NCBI RefSeq assembly: GCF_900109745.1
Contig: NZ_FOAV01000003.1
Coordinates: 124,001-188,000, forward strand
Direction of reading: 5' to 3'
Length of the DNA: 64,000 nucleotides
Origin: Roseateles sp. YR242
Lineage (GTDB): Bacteria > Pseudomonadota > Gammaproteobacteria > Burkholderiales > Burkholderiaceae_C
Every line of letters begins with the position of its first letter. Position 1 is the first letter of the stretch. Position numbers and translations under genes: made by a program. Under the pieces are notes generated by a model. That model saw only the letters and a list, made by a program, of their open reading frames with translations. It had not been told where the DNA came from and ran no database searches. This document shows positions 46,499 to 56,054 of this stretch, piece by piece.

Positions 46499-46630
46499 AG
46501 CGTCTCCTGGCGCACCCTTGTCGGGGTCGCGCTTGTGTTCTTCTTTTTTCTTTTTAGCGCGCTTTGCCGCGTTTCTGACCAGGGATAACCCGGTACTGTG
46601 TTCGTTTTGGTTCGCTTTAGTCTGCGCGCC
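46499..46630. promoter_or_regulatory. glpD-glpR divergent promoter region with probable GlpR operators
   Basis: The 132-bp gap between divergent glpD and glpR holds two adjacent 10-mers TTCGTTTTGG and TTCGCTTTAG at 46601-46620, 10 nt before the glpR start. A related CGCGCTTTG lies near 46558. TTCG half-sites are the core of known DeoR-type GlpR operators. GlpR is therefore expected to bind here and repress both directions until glycerol-3-phosphate accumulates. The exact promoters are not assigned. Confidence 0.55.
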
Positions 46631-47395
46631 ATGAATCCGAATCCCCGCCAGAACGATCTGCTGCAGGAGGTGCGCGCCCGTGGCTCGGTGAGCGTCGAGG
46701 CGCTGGCCGAGCGCTTTGGCGTCACCCTGCAAACCGTGCGGCGCGATGTGCAGCGCCTGGCCGAAGCCGGCCTGGTGGCGCGTTTTCACGGCGGTGTGCG
46801 GGTGCCCTCCTCCACCACGGAGAACATCGCCTACCGCCAGCGCCAGGCCATGCAGGCCGATGGCAAGGCGCGCATCGCACGGGCCATTGCGGCGCGCATT
46901 CCTGCCGGCTGCTCGCTGATCCTGAACCTGGGCACCACCACGGAGGCCGTGGCCCATGCGCTGCTCAACCACAAGGGCTTGCGGGTCATCACCAACAACC
47001 TGAACGTGGCGACCATCCTCAGCGACAACTCCGATTGCGAGCTGGTGATGGTGGGCGGCACCGTGCGCCATCGGGACCGTGGCGTGGTGGGTGAAGCGGC
47101 GGTGGACTTCATCCGGCAGTTCAAGGTGGACATTGGCCTGATCGGCATCTCCGGCATCGAATCCGATGGCAGCCTGCGAGACTTCGACTACCGTGAAGTG
47201 ATGGTGGCCAGGGCCATCGTGGAGCATTCGCGCGAGGTGTGGGTGGCGGCGGACGCGAGCAAGTTCAACCGGCCCGCGATGGCCGAGGTGGCCCGTTTGC
47301 CCCAGATCGACGCGCTGTTCACCGATGCACCGCCACCCGCGCCCTTTGCCGCGCTGATGACCGATGCCGGCGTGGAGCTTGTGGTGGCAGATTGA
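46631..47395 (+). CDS. glpR: DeoR family glycerol regulon repressor GlpR
   Basis: ATG 46631 gives 254 residues. The N-terminal DeoR HTH is VSVEALAERFGVTLQTVRRDVQRLAEAG. The DeoRC sensor domain includes LNLGTTTEAVAHALL, ITNNLNVATIL and VMVGGTVRHRDRGVVGEAA, the phosphosugar-isomerase-like fold that binds the effector. The protein lies between glpD and glpK, as GlpR does in many proteobacteria. The effector is most likely glycerol-3-phosphate. Confidence 0.92.
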   Translation: MNPNPRQNDLLQEVRARGSVSVEALAERFGVTLQTVRRDVQRLAEAGLVARFHGGVRVPSSTTENIAYRQRQAMQADGKARIARAIAARIPAGCSLILNLGTTTEAVAHALLNHKGLRVITNNLNVATILSDNSDCELVMVGGTVRHRDRGVVGEAAVDFIRQFKVDIGLIGISGIESDGSLRDFDYREVMVARAIVEHSREVWVAADASKFNRPAMAEVARLPQIDALFTDAPPPAPFAALMTDAGVELVVAD

Positions 47396-47446
47396 GCGTC
47401 AGCCCGGCGGGCTGGGCCTTCAAAAAGAAATAAGCGAGACAAAGCC

Positions 47447-48940
<1,494 letters not shown>

Positions 48941-48961
48941 GCCCGCCGCTCAGGCGTTGAT

Positions 48962-49540
48962 TCAGACGCCGAGGGCTTCGCCCGCGCCCAGCAGGGTGGC
49001 CACACCCAGCACCGCAAAGATCACCGCCGCAATGCCGTGAACGATGCGCACCGGCAGCTTGTGGGCGAGCTTGTCACCCACCAGCACCGCCGGCACGTTG
49101 GCGATCATCATGCCGAAGGTGGTGCCGGCCACGACCGGCCAGAGGTCGTTGAAGCGGGCCGCCAGCGCCACCGTGGCGATCTGGGTCTTGTCGCCCATCT
49201 CGGCCAGGAAGAAGGCCACGATGGTGGTGCCCAGCACGCCGAGCTTGAAGCGTCCGCCCGTCTCCTCGTCGTCGATCTTGTCGGGGATGAGCGTCCAGAC
49301 GGCCATGGCGATGAAGCCCACGCCCAGCACCCAGCGCAGCACCTGCGGCGAGACCTGCGAGGTGATCCAGGCACCAATGGCACCGGCACACGCATGGTTC
49401 ACCAGCGTGGCGATGAGGATACCCAGGATGATGGGCACGGGCCGGCGGAAGCGCGCGGCCAGGATGAAGGCCAGCAGTTGGGTTTTGTCGCCGATTTCAG
49501 CGAGGGCCACCAGGCCGGTGGAGATGAGGAAGGCTTCCAT
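48962..49540 (-). CDS. TMEM165/GDT1 family manganese exporter
   Basis: The 192-residue membrane protein has two repeats, each with the signature E-x-G-D-K-T: ALAEIGDKTQLLAFILAARF and FLAEMGDKTQIATVALAARF. About six helices are present. Bacterial GDT1/MneA-type proteins export Mn2+ (and may move Ca2+). The upstream leader folds as a manganese-sensing riboswitch, which strongly supports the metal. It is transcribed on the minus strand and converges with glpK. Confidence 0.9.
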   Translation of the reverse strand: MEAFLISTGLVALAEIGDKTQLLAFILAARFRRPVPIILGILIATLVNHACAGAIGAWITSQVSPQVLRWVLGVGFIAMAVWTLIPDKIDDEETGGRFKLGVLGTTIVAFFLAEMGDKTQIATVALAARFNDLWPVVAGTTFGMMIANVPAVLVGDKLAHKLPVRIVHGIAAVIFAVLGVATLLGAGEALGV

Positions 49541-49569
49541 GGAACACTCAGCGGCCGAGACAACCCAAT

Positions 49570-49611
49570 GACCATGCCACCGCCGGCCGCAAAAACCCGG
49601 AGTGCATGGTC
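49570..49611 (-). promoter_or_regulatory. Inverted repeat forming the riboswitch expression platform
   Basis: The perfect 8-bp inverted repeat GACCATGC / GCATGGTC encloses 26 nt in the leader of the manganese exporter gene. Its first arm shares three bases (GAC) with the closing stem of the riboswitch, so the two structures compete. It lies 30 nt before the ATG. The mechanism (transcription or translation) is not determined. Confidence 0.5.
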
Positions 49612-49733
49612 AAAGGTCTCGCCAGGCTGGGAACCCGCAGGTTCCTGGCTACCGCACGCCATGAGCAACGATCTGCTCAAGTCTGTTGACGCGGGTCTGC
49701 TGAATGAGGGTGCAGCGGCTACTCCCCAATGAC
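49609..49733 (-). ncRNA. yybP-ykoY (Mn2+) riboswitch
   Basis: On the minus strand the leader contains GGGGAGTAGC at 49718-49727 and GCGAGACC at 49615-49622, the two conserved strands of the yybP-ykoY manganese riboswitch, about 95 nt apart. A closing stem forms between GTCATTGG and CCTTTGAC (6 pairs with two central U-U mismatches). The aptamer overlaps the last bases of the upstream M16-like gene: its TAG stop codon is part of the conserved GGGGAGTAG. It precedes a GDT1-type exporter, a common target of this class; Mn2+ binding normally turns the gene on. Confidence 0.85.
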
Positions 49734-51134
49734 GCTGCGGATTGTAGCCACAGACAAGCCTGGCCACGCGCGCTGCAGCGTCTGCGGAGTGCCCGCTTCG
49801 CCCACCAGCAGCACCTGTGTGCGGGATTCACGCCAGCTGCTGCTCATCAGGAGCTGAAGCACCGGGGCGCTGACTGCACGCAGACGCTGCGGCCATTGCA
49901 GGGTGTCGTCCAGGTCCCCCTGGGCAATGGCCTGGGCCAGCAGTTCGTCCGGCGCGGTCTGCAGCTGCGTCTGCCATTCACCCAGCGCAAGCGCCTGCGC
50001 CATGGCCAGCTCCTCCGGGGTGACAGGTTCTGCGGCCAGACGGGGCAACTGCTCGCGCAACTGCGCCAGCACCTCGGGCACGGCCTCCGGCGGCAGGCTC
50101 AGCGACAGGCGCCAGCACACCTGCCCGCCCGGGGCTTCGATGTCGCTGCGCCACGGCCATGGCAGGTGCTCGCCCAGGCGCTGCTGCAGCAGATGACGGG
50201 CCAGCGCGCGCAGCGCCACCGGGGTGCTGCGTGGGACCGGCGTCTGCAAGACCAGCCGGCAGGCCAGCGCGCGCGGCAGTTGCAGCAGCCGCGCGGTGGA
50301 CGCCGGCACGGCGGCGGCGGCCACTGCGGCATCGGCAGTCCGGGCCGTCAACGCTGCCGGCGCGGGCTTGGGCGTGCGCCAGCCTTCATAGAAGTCTTCC
50401 GCCAGTTCGCGGGCCGTCTCCAGCGTCAGGTCACCGCAGAACAGCAGTTGAGTCCGGTCTGGGCGCCAGAACAGGCGATGGAAGGCCTGCACCTCATCGC
50501 GCTTGAGCCGCTTCAGGCTTGCCGAGGTCTGCAACGGATATGCCGCGCCCCAGAACAGCCGGCGGCCGGCCCACGGCGCCAGTTGCTCCGCATCGGCCCG
50601 GCGCAGCAGCAAGGCGTCCTGGGCACGGCCACGCACGTGTTCCAACGCCTCGAAGGTCAGGGTCGGCGCCGTGACCAGGTCGGACAGCAGGCTGACCGCA
50701 TCGTCGCAGGCATCCGGCGTGGCCTCCAGGGCCAGCTCGGCCGACAAGGGCGAGAGATCCAGCTGCAGGGGGCGGCCCAGCAGGTCCGAGGCGTAGGCGA
50801 TGTCCGCCGAGTCCATCGTCTCCTTGCCGCGTGTGGCGCCTTGCGCCAACATGCTGAGTGCCACCTCGGCCAACCCTTCGCGGCCGGCCGGGTCCCTCAG
50901 CCAACCCGCGGACCCGATCAGCCGCAGCGCGGTACGGGGAGCGCCTGGGCGGGGCAGCACCAGCAGCCGCAGCCCATTGGGCAGACGGGCCTGCTGCAGC
51001 GTGAGCGCAGGCACGGCCGGCGCCGGGGAGGCCTCCGGCGGTTGTTCAAAACCGTCCTGCGCCATGGCGGGCAGCCCGGGCAGCGCGGTCGCCAGGCCGG
51101 CGCCCAGCATCAGATGTCGCCGCTTCAGGTTCAT
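49719..51134 (-). CDS. M16-like peptidase homologue, zinc motif missing, exported
   Basis: This 471-residue protein starts MNLKRRHLMLGAGLATALPG with a twin-arginine-like signal, cleaved near PAMA. It has the M16 two-lobe layout, for example RLPNGLRLLVLPRPGAP at the N-terminus and FHRLFWRPDRTQLLFCGDL near the middle. The zinc motif H-x-x-E-H is absent; the matching place reads GLAEVALSMLAQGAT. In known two-subunit M16 proteins one partner keeps the motif and the other is inactive. Here the neighbouring gene also lacks it. Its stop codon is inside the Mn2+ riboswitch of the next operon. Confidence 0.82.
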   Translation of the reverse strand: MNLKRRHLMLGAGLATALPGLPAMAQDGFEQPPEASPAPAVPALTLQQARLPNGLRLLVLPRPGAPRTALRLIGSAGWLRDPAGREGLAEVALSMLAQGATRGKETMDSADIAYASDLLGRPLQLDLSPLSAELALEATPDACDDAVSLLSDLVTAPTLTFEALEHVRGRAQDALLLRRADAEQLAPWAGRRLFWGAAYPLQTSASLKRLKRDEVQAFHRLFWRPDRTQLLFCGDLTLETARELAEDFYEGWRTPKPAPAALTARTADAAVAAAAVPASTARLLQLPRALACRLVLQTPVPRSTPVALRALARHLLQQRLGEHLPWPWRSDIEAPGGQVCWRLSLSLPPEAVPEVLAQLREQLPRLAAEPVTPEELAMAQALALGEWQTQLQTAPDELLAQAIAQGDLDDTLQWPQRLRAVSAPVLQLLMSSSWRESRTQVLLVGEAGTPQTLQRAWPGLSVATIRSVIGE

Positions 51135-52432
51135 ACCACCACTCCCGAAGCGCCGGAGGCGGGTGCAGGCGCGGTGCCCACGTCCGCCAGCAGGGTGAGC
51201 ACCGGTGCACGCACCACCTGGCTGCGCCAGAGCTGCTGCACGTCACCGGCCCCCAGGCGGGTCCAGGCGGCCGCATCCTTGGCGGGTGCCTGGATGTCCC
51301 CGCGCACCGCCCACGCGGTGCCAAGGCTGCGTGCCAGGGTGTCGGCGCTCCACTCCAGCGCCTGCCACTCGCGCTTGAGCAAGGCCTTGGCCTTGTCCAG
51401 CTCTTCGACGCTGACCGGCTCGTCCGCGAGCCGGATCACTTCGTTCTGCAGGGCCAGGGCCAGCGGGGCGGCCGTCTGGCCGTGCGCCGCCAGGCCTTGC
51501 GCCACCAGCACGCCAGCCTGCTGGTGCTGGGCCAGGGTGAGGTTGAGGTGATGGGCCACGGCCAGCTCATCTACCAGGGTGTCGGTCAACCGGCCGGAGC
51601 GGCCACGGCCGAGCAGCGCATGGGCCAGTTGCCAGATGGGGGTGCTGGCATCGTCTGCACGGGGCACCTGCCAGACCAGGGCGGCGGCAGGCAGCGGGGC
51701 CTGCGGCAGCGCCAGCTTCACGGTCTGGCTCTGGGGACGACGGGTTTCCTTCACCTCCTTCAGTTCCATGGCGGTCGCCAGCGGCGCCCGGACAGAGCCG
51801 AAGTGATGGAGCACCCAGCGGGACAGCGTGGCTTCGTCCCAGGGGCCGGTGATGATCAGCAGGGCGCGGTCGCAGCGGAATCCGCCGGCATGAAAGGCGC
51901 GCACGGTCTCGATGTCCAGGTCCTTCAGCTGGTCCGGGTCCCCCAGGGTCCCGCGCTGATAGGGGTGGCTGAGGTAAGCATGGCGTGCAATAGCGGGCTC
52001 CAGCCGGCCATAGGGCTGGATCAGCGGCTGCCGGACTGCCTGCCGCACCTGGGCGCGGGCCCGGTCCAGCGTGTCAGGGTCCAGGCGGGGGTTGCTCATG
52101 CGTTCGGCCTCGGCCCACAGCACCCGCTCCAGGTGGTGGGCGGGCACCACGGTCTGCAGGGCGGCGAAGTCCTCGTCCACCTCCAGCGTGGTGCTGCCGC
52201 CAGCCTGGGCCACCATGCGGTGGAACTGGCCGGGCTCCAGATAACGGCTGGCGCCGGCCACCAGGCGCAGCGTGAGGTGGGTGAGGCCGGCCCGGCCGGT
52301 GGGGTCGTCCCGGGAACCGACGCGGTAGACCACCCGCACCGCGACATGCGGGCCGGGGGCCGTGCGCGCCACCCAGAGCAAGCCGTTCGGAAGGCGCTGT
52401 GGCTCGGCGTTGGCGAGGCTGGAACTGGACAT
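51131..52432 (-). CDS. M16-like peptidase homologue, zinc motif degenerate
   Basis: The 433-residue protein has the M16 N-domain shape (RLPNGLLWVARTAPGPH ... DEDFAALQTVVPAHHLERVLWAEAERM). The motif region reads AGLTHLTLRLVAGASR, so H-x-x-E-H has become H-L-T-L-R, losing the catalytic Glu and the second His. The M16 C-domain follows (LIITGPWDEATLSRWVLHHF). Unlike its partner it shows no signal peptide (MSSSSLANAEPQRL). The gene pair overlaps (ATGA at 51131-51134), so they are co-translated and likely form a dimer. Confidence 0.82.
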   Translation of the reverse strand: MSSSSLANAEPQRLPNGLLWVARTAPGPHVAVRVVYRVGSRDDPTGRAGLTHLTLRLVAGASRYLEPGQFHRMVAQAGGSTTLEVDEDFAALQTVVPAHHLERVLWAEAERMSNPRLDPDTLDRARAQVRQAVRQPLIQPYGRLEPAIARHAYLSHPYQRGTLGDPDQLKDLDIETVRAFHAGGFRCDRALLIITGPWDEATLSRWVLHHFGSVRAPLATAMELKEVKETRRPQSQTVKLALPQAPLPAAALVWQVPRADDASTPIWQLAHALLGRGRSGRLTDTLVDELAVAHHLNLTLAQHQQAGVLVAQGLAAHGQTAAPLALALQNEVIRLADEPVSVEELDKAKALLKREWQALEWSADTLARSLGTAWAVRGDIQAPAKDAAAWTRLGAGDVQQLWRSQVVRAPVLTLLADVGTAPAPASGASGVVV

Positions 52433-52571
52433 GCCCTCAGCATAGCTGCCATTCCGGTGTCAGTAGCCGGGCGTCATCATCCGCACCACGGAGCGCCCCC
52501 GGGGGCTGGGACAGAAGCATGCCCTGCACCCACGCCCTCGCCTCTCATCACTCTGGAACAGGAACCCTGCC

Positions 52572-52955
52572 ATGCAGTTCGCCTACACCATCGTCTACGT
52601 CGCCGACGTGGCCGCCTCGTTGGAATTCTTCGAGCAAGCCTTTGGCCTGCAGCGGCGCTTCCTGCATGAGTCCGGCGTCTACGGGGAGCTGGAGACGGGC
52701 GGCACCACCCTCTCCTTCGCCCGGCACGACATCGCCCGCGGCAACCTGGGCCACGAGTACCGACGCGCCTCGGATGGCGCGCCGCTGGGCATGGAGATCG
52801 GCCTGTCCACGCCGGACGTGCCGTCCGCCTACGCCCAGGCCCTGCAAGCCGGTGCGCAAGGCCTGACCCCGCCGGCCACCAAGCCTTGGGGCCAGGTGGT
52901 CGCCTATGTCAGGTGTCCGGATGGGACCTTGGTGGAGTTGTGCACCCCGATCTGA
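52572..52955 (+). CDS. VOC/glyoxalase-superfamily protein
   Basis: The 127-residue protein begins MQFAYTIVYVADVAASLEFFEQAFG and has two beta-alpha-beta-beta-beta modules, as in glyoxalase/bleomycin resistance proteins. The C-terminus GQVVAYVRCPDGTLVELCTP holds the usual G-x-x-V-E-L block with the metal-binding Glu. ATG 52572 is preceded by ACAGGAACCCTGCC, a likely ribosome binding site. The substrate is not predictable; it could be a dioxygenase, lyase or binding protein. Confidence 0.87.
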   Translation: MQFAYTIVYVADVAASLEFFEQAFGLQRRFLHESGVYGELETGGTTLSFARHDIARGNLGHEYRRASDGAPLGMEIGLSTPDVPSAYAQALQAGAQGLTPPATKPWGQVVAYVRCPDGTLVELCTPI

Positions 52956-52980
52956 GGTGTGCCTGCGCCCGCGTGGCGGC

Positions 52981-54282
52981 TCAGGCTTCGTCCTGATCCC
53001 CGTGGTGCTGCGGCTCCACCACGATGCGGGCATGCCGCTGGAAGGTGAAATACGCCCAGGCCCAGTCAACGAACACACGCAGCCGGTTGCGGAAACCGAT
53101 CAGGAAGTAAACGTGCACGAATAGCCAGAACAGCCAGGCGGAGAAGCCGCTGAACTGGATGCTGCCCAGGTCAGCCACGGCCGCCTTGCGGCCGATGGTG
53201 GCCAGCGAGCCGTAGTCCTGGTAGCGAAAGGCTGCTTCAGAGCGGCCCTGCATGCGCGCCAGGATCTGGCGGGCCGCGTGTCGGCCGGCCTGCTTGGCCC
53301 CTGGGCTCACACCCGGCACCGGCTTGCGGCTGCCATCCTTTTCCTGGCTGTGGGCCGCCGCCATGTCACCCACCACATACACCTCGGTGTGGCCCGGGAT
53401 GTTCATGTGTTCATCCACGATCACCCGGCCGGCGCGGTCCAGCGGCACGTCCAGGGTGCGGGCTAGCGGCGAGGCCGCCACACCGGCCGCCCACACCTTG
53501 GTGTGGGACTCGATGCGTTCACGGCCGCCACCCGGCAACTGCAGGTCCACGCCGGTCTCGTCGATGCCCACCACCCGGCAGTTCACCCGCACCGTCACGC
53601 CGATGCGTTCCAGCTGCGCCTGGGCCTGCGCCGACTGCTCGGGCTTGAAGGCCGCCAGGATGCGGTCGGAGCCCTCGACCAGCAGCACCTGGGCGCGGCT
53701 GGGGTCGATGCGCCGGAATTCGTCGCGCAAGGTGTGGCGCGCGATTTCGGCCAGCGTGCCGGCCATCTCCACACCGGTGGGGCCGCCACCGATCACCACA
53801 AAGGTCAGCCAGGACTCACGTGCCGGCTGGTCCGCCAACGTCTCGGCCTTCTCGAAGGCGCTGAGCAGCCGGGCGCGCAGCTTGAAGGCATCCGCCAATG
53901 TCTTGAGGCCAGGCGCATGGGTTTGCCAGTGATCGTTGCCGAAGTAGCTGTGCGTCGCACCGGCCGCCACGATCAGGTAGTCATAGGGGATCTGTTGCCC
54001 GTCGCCCAACTCCACCAGGCGCTGGGCCTTGTCGATCGCGGCCACCTCGGCCATAAGCACGGTCAGGTTGCGCTGATGGCGGCGCATGTGCCGGATCGGC
54101 GAAGCGATGGAGGGCGCCGACAGCCCGGCCGTCGCCACCTGGTAGAGCAGGGGTTGGAACAGGTGGTGGTTGCTGCGGTCGATCAGCGTCACCCGCACGG
54201 GGGCGCCGTCCAGCACCTTGGTGGCCTCCAGGCCACCGAAGCCGCAACCGACGATCACGACATGAGGCAATTCGGCATTCAT
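52981..54282 (-). CDS. NAD(P)/FAD-dependent oxidoreductase, type II NADH dehydrogenase-like
   Basis: The ATG at 54282 (MNAELPHVVIVG) is supported by the FAD motif VVIVGCGFGGLEATKVL directly after it; 433 residues result. A second dinucleotide motif, FVVIGGGPTGVEMAGTLAEI near residue 160, binds NADH. PGHTEVYVVGDMAAA is the conserved FAD-contact motif. The C-terminus has hydrophobic helices (FSAWLFWLFVHVYFLIGF) for membrane association, as in Ndh. It would pass electrons from NADH to quinone without pumping protons. It diverges from a WYL-type regulator 61 bp away, which may control it. Confidence 0.9.
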   Translation of the reverse strand: MNAELPHVVIVGCGFGGLEATKVLDGAPVRVTLIDRSNHHLFQPLLYQVATAGLSAPSIASPIRHMRRHQRNLTVLMAEVAAIDKAQRLVELGDGQQIPYDYLIVAAGATHSYFGNDHWQTHAPGLKTLADAFKLRARLLSAFEKAETLADQPARESWLTFVVIGGGPTGVEMAGTLAEIARHTLRDEFRRIDPSRAQVLLVEGSDRILAAFKPEQSAQAQAQLERIGVTVRVNCRVVGIDETGVDLQLPGGGRERIESHTKVWAAGVAASPLARTLDVPLDRAGRVIVDEHMNIPGHTEVYVVGDMAAAHSQEKDGSRKPVPGVSPGAKQAGRHAARQILARMQGRSEAAFRYQDYGSLATIGRKAAVADLGSIQFSGFSAWLFWLFVHVYFLIGFRNRLRVFVDWAWAYFTFQRHARIVVEPQHHGDQDEA

Positions 54283-54343
54283 GCCACAGATACTAACGGG
54301 ATGACGACCTGCTTCGGTCAATACGTTCACTGACAATGCCGCT

Positions 54344-55036
54344 ATGCGCCGTGCAGACCGCCTGTTCCAGATCGTCCAGCTCATCCGTGGACGCCGCCTG
54401 ACCACCGCCGAGTTCCTCTCCCAGCGGCTGGAGGTGTCCATCCGTACCGTCTACCGGGATGTGGCGGCACTGCAGCAGCAGGGCGTTCCCATCGACGGGG
54501 AAGCCGGCGTGGGCTACCGGATGCGGGTGGGGTTCGAGCTGCCACCGCTGATGTTCAGCGCCGAAGAGGCCCAGTCCCTGGTGGCTGCCGTGCGCCTGGC
54601 CCAGCCCCAGCTGGATGCCGTGCTGGGGCACCGTGCCGAAGAAGCGCTGAGCAAGATCCTGGCGGTGTTGCCGGGCACGGCCCGCGCGGCGGCCGAGAGC
54701 CTGACGGTCTACGCACCGCAACGTGGCCTGGACGAAGCCACTCGCGCCAGGCTGACCCAGTTGCGCCAGGCCACGGAGTCCCGCAACAAGCTGCGCCTTC
54801 ACTATCTGGATCTGAATGAGCAGACCAGCACACGGGTCGTGCGCCCGCTGGCCTGCTTCTTCTGGGGCCCGGTCTGGACCTTCTCCGCCTGGTGCGAATT
54901 GCGGGAGGACTTCCGCAGCTTCCGGGTCGACCGTGTGCAGCAGCTGGAATTGCTGGAAGAGCGCTTCCGGGATGAACCGGGCAAGACCCTGGCGGACCTG
55001 CAGCGCCGGGAGAACGCCCGGGAGAACTGGGCCTGA
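54344..55036 (+). CDS. HTH/WYL-domain transcriptional regulator (YafY-like)
   Basis: Residues ~1-60 form an HTH_11 domain: RRADRLFQIVQLIRGRRLTTAEFLSQRLEVSIRTVYRDVAALQ. The WYL domain occupies the C-terminal half (NKLRLHYLDLNEQTSTRVVRPLACFFWGPVWTF, EDFRSFRVDRVQQLELLEERF). WYL domains bind small effectors or nucleotides. The 230-residue length is normal for YafY/YobV regulators. It is divergent from the NADH dehydrogenase-like gene, a likely target. Confidence 0.9.
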   Translation: MRRADRLFQIVQLIRGRRLTTAEFLSQRLEVSIRTVYRDVAALQQQGVPIDGEAGVGYRMRVGFELPPLMFSAEEAQSLVAAVRLAQPQLDAVLGHRAEEALSKILAVLPGTARAAAESLTVYAPQRGLDEATRARLTQLRQATESRNKLRLHYLDLNEQTSTRVVRPLACFFWGPVWTFSAWCELREDFRSFRVDRVQQLELLEERFRDEPGKTLADLQRRENARENWA

Positions 55037-55058
55037 AGCGCCTCCGCCTTGACCTACC

Positions 55059-55072
55059 TTGACTCAAATCAA
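55059..55072. promoter_or_regulatory. FNR/Anr-like box
   Basis: TTGACTCAAATCAA matches the FNR/Anr/Dnr consensus TTGAT-N4-ATCAA with one mismatch in the first half. It lies 108 nt before the tyrosine phosphatase gene start. It may place that gene under low-oxygen control, although a spacing of 108 nt to the start codon implies a promoter further downstream. Confidence 0.5.
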
Positions 55073-55179
55073 GGCTAGAGCCGGCGATCAGTCAAACAGG
55101 CCAGTCCCATCTCCTATTGGTCATTGGCGGCGCCGAAGAGCTGGGCAAGGCTGGCGTCCTTTCACGCTCAAGGACGCTC

Positions 55180-56043
55180 ATGCCCCACTTGCCCTCCCCG
55201 CCCTATGCAAAGACTGGCGCGCCCGCGCTGACATCGCCCGTATCGCCTCGGCGCCGCCAGTTGCTGGCCGGCCTGGCACTCAGCCCGTGGCTGGCCGCCT
55301 GTGGTGGGGGCAGTGATGACAACGACGGTGCCAATGCCTCGTCCGCCGCCAACGATCAAAACGGGCTGGCCGAAGTTTTCCAGGCCGAGGCCATCGAGTC
55401 GGGCTCCCTGAATCCGTCGCTGGTGCACCAGTTGGCGGAGGGCGACGGCACGCCGCATCGCGTGTTCCGAGGCAACGCCCCCATCGCCAACGGTCAATTC
55501 GAGTACGACGCGTTGGTCAGCGCCCTTCGGGCCAAGGCGCCGACCCCGCTGCCCGAGCGCTTCCAGCTCGTGGTGGTGAGTTTGCTCAACAGCATTGGGG
55601 ACCGCGCCAACCTGGAGGTGGAGCGCGCCTTCTGGTCGGCCAACCCTTCGCTGGGCCGGCTGGTGAATCACCCGATCTTTGGCGCGTTGTCCGATCCGGC
55701 CAGCCTGCCGGCCGCCGTGCGCCGTCAATTGGAGCGCCTGCCCGGGCTGGACCGCATGGGGAGCCTGCTCAACGACATCCATGCCCTGCTCCAGGCGCCG
55801 GTGCCGGAGGGTGGTCTTCCGCAGATGATCTTTGTCCATTGCCAGGCCGGCAAGGACCGCACCGGGCAGGTGAGTGCCTCCTACCGGCTGCGCTACCAGG
55901 GCCGCAGTTACAAAAATGCCCTGGAAGAAAGCCGGACCACTGCCGGGCGGGACATCGAGCGCTACAGCCGCTACGGCCTGAAGTGGTATGCCTACGACCA
56001 GCAGGACTTCGGTGGCATCCCCACCATCGGCCCGATCGACTGA
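55180..56043 (+). CDS. Tyrosine-protein phosphatase lipoprotein
   Basis: ATG 55180 (MPHLPSPPY) gives 287 residues. The N-terminus has a twin-arginine run at residues 24-26 followed by LAGLALSPWLAAC, ending in a lipobox Cys near residue 41 and a Gly/Asp/Asn linker. The enzyme domain contains the C-x5-R phosphatase loop HCQAGKDRTG (Cys221), and HRVFRGNAPIANGQFEYDA precedes it. This is the Tyr/dual-specificity or inositol-phosphatase-like fold seen in bacterial secreted PTPs. It is anchored to the outer face of the inner membrane or to the outer membrane; the substrate is unknown. Confidence 0.82.
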   Translation: MPHLPSPPYAKTGAPALTSPVSPRRRQLLAGLALSPWLAACGGGSDDNDGANASSAANDQNGLAEVFQAEAIESGSLNPSLVHQLAEGDGTPHRVFRGNAPIANGQFEYDALVSALRAKAPTPLPERFQLVVVSLLNSIGDRANLEVERAFWSANPSLGRLVNHPIFGALSDPASLPAAVRRQLERLPGLDRMGSLLNDIHALLQAPVPEGGLPQMIFVHCQAGKDRTGQVSASYRLRYQGRSYKNALEESRTTAGRDIERYSRYGLKWYAYDQQDFGGIPTIGPID

Positions 56044-56054
56044 CGCGCGAAGCC

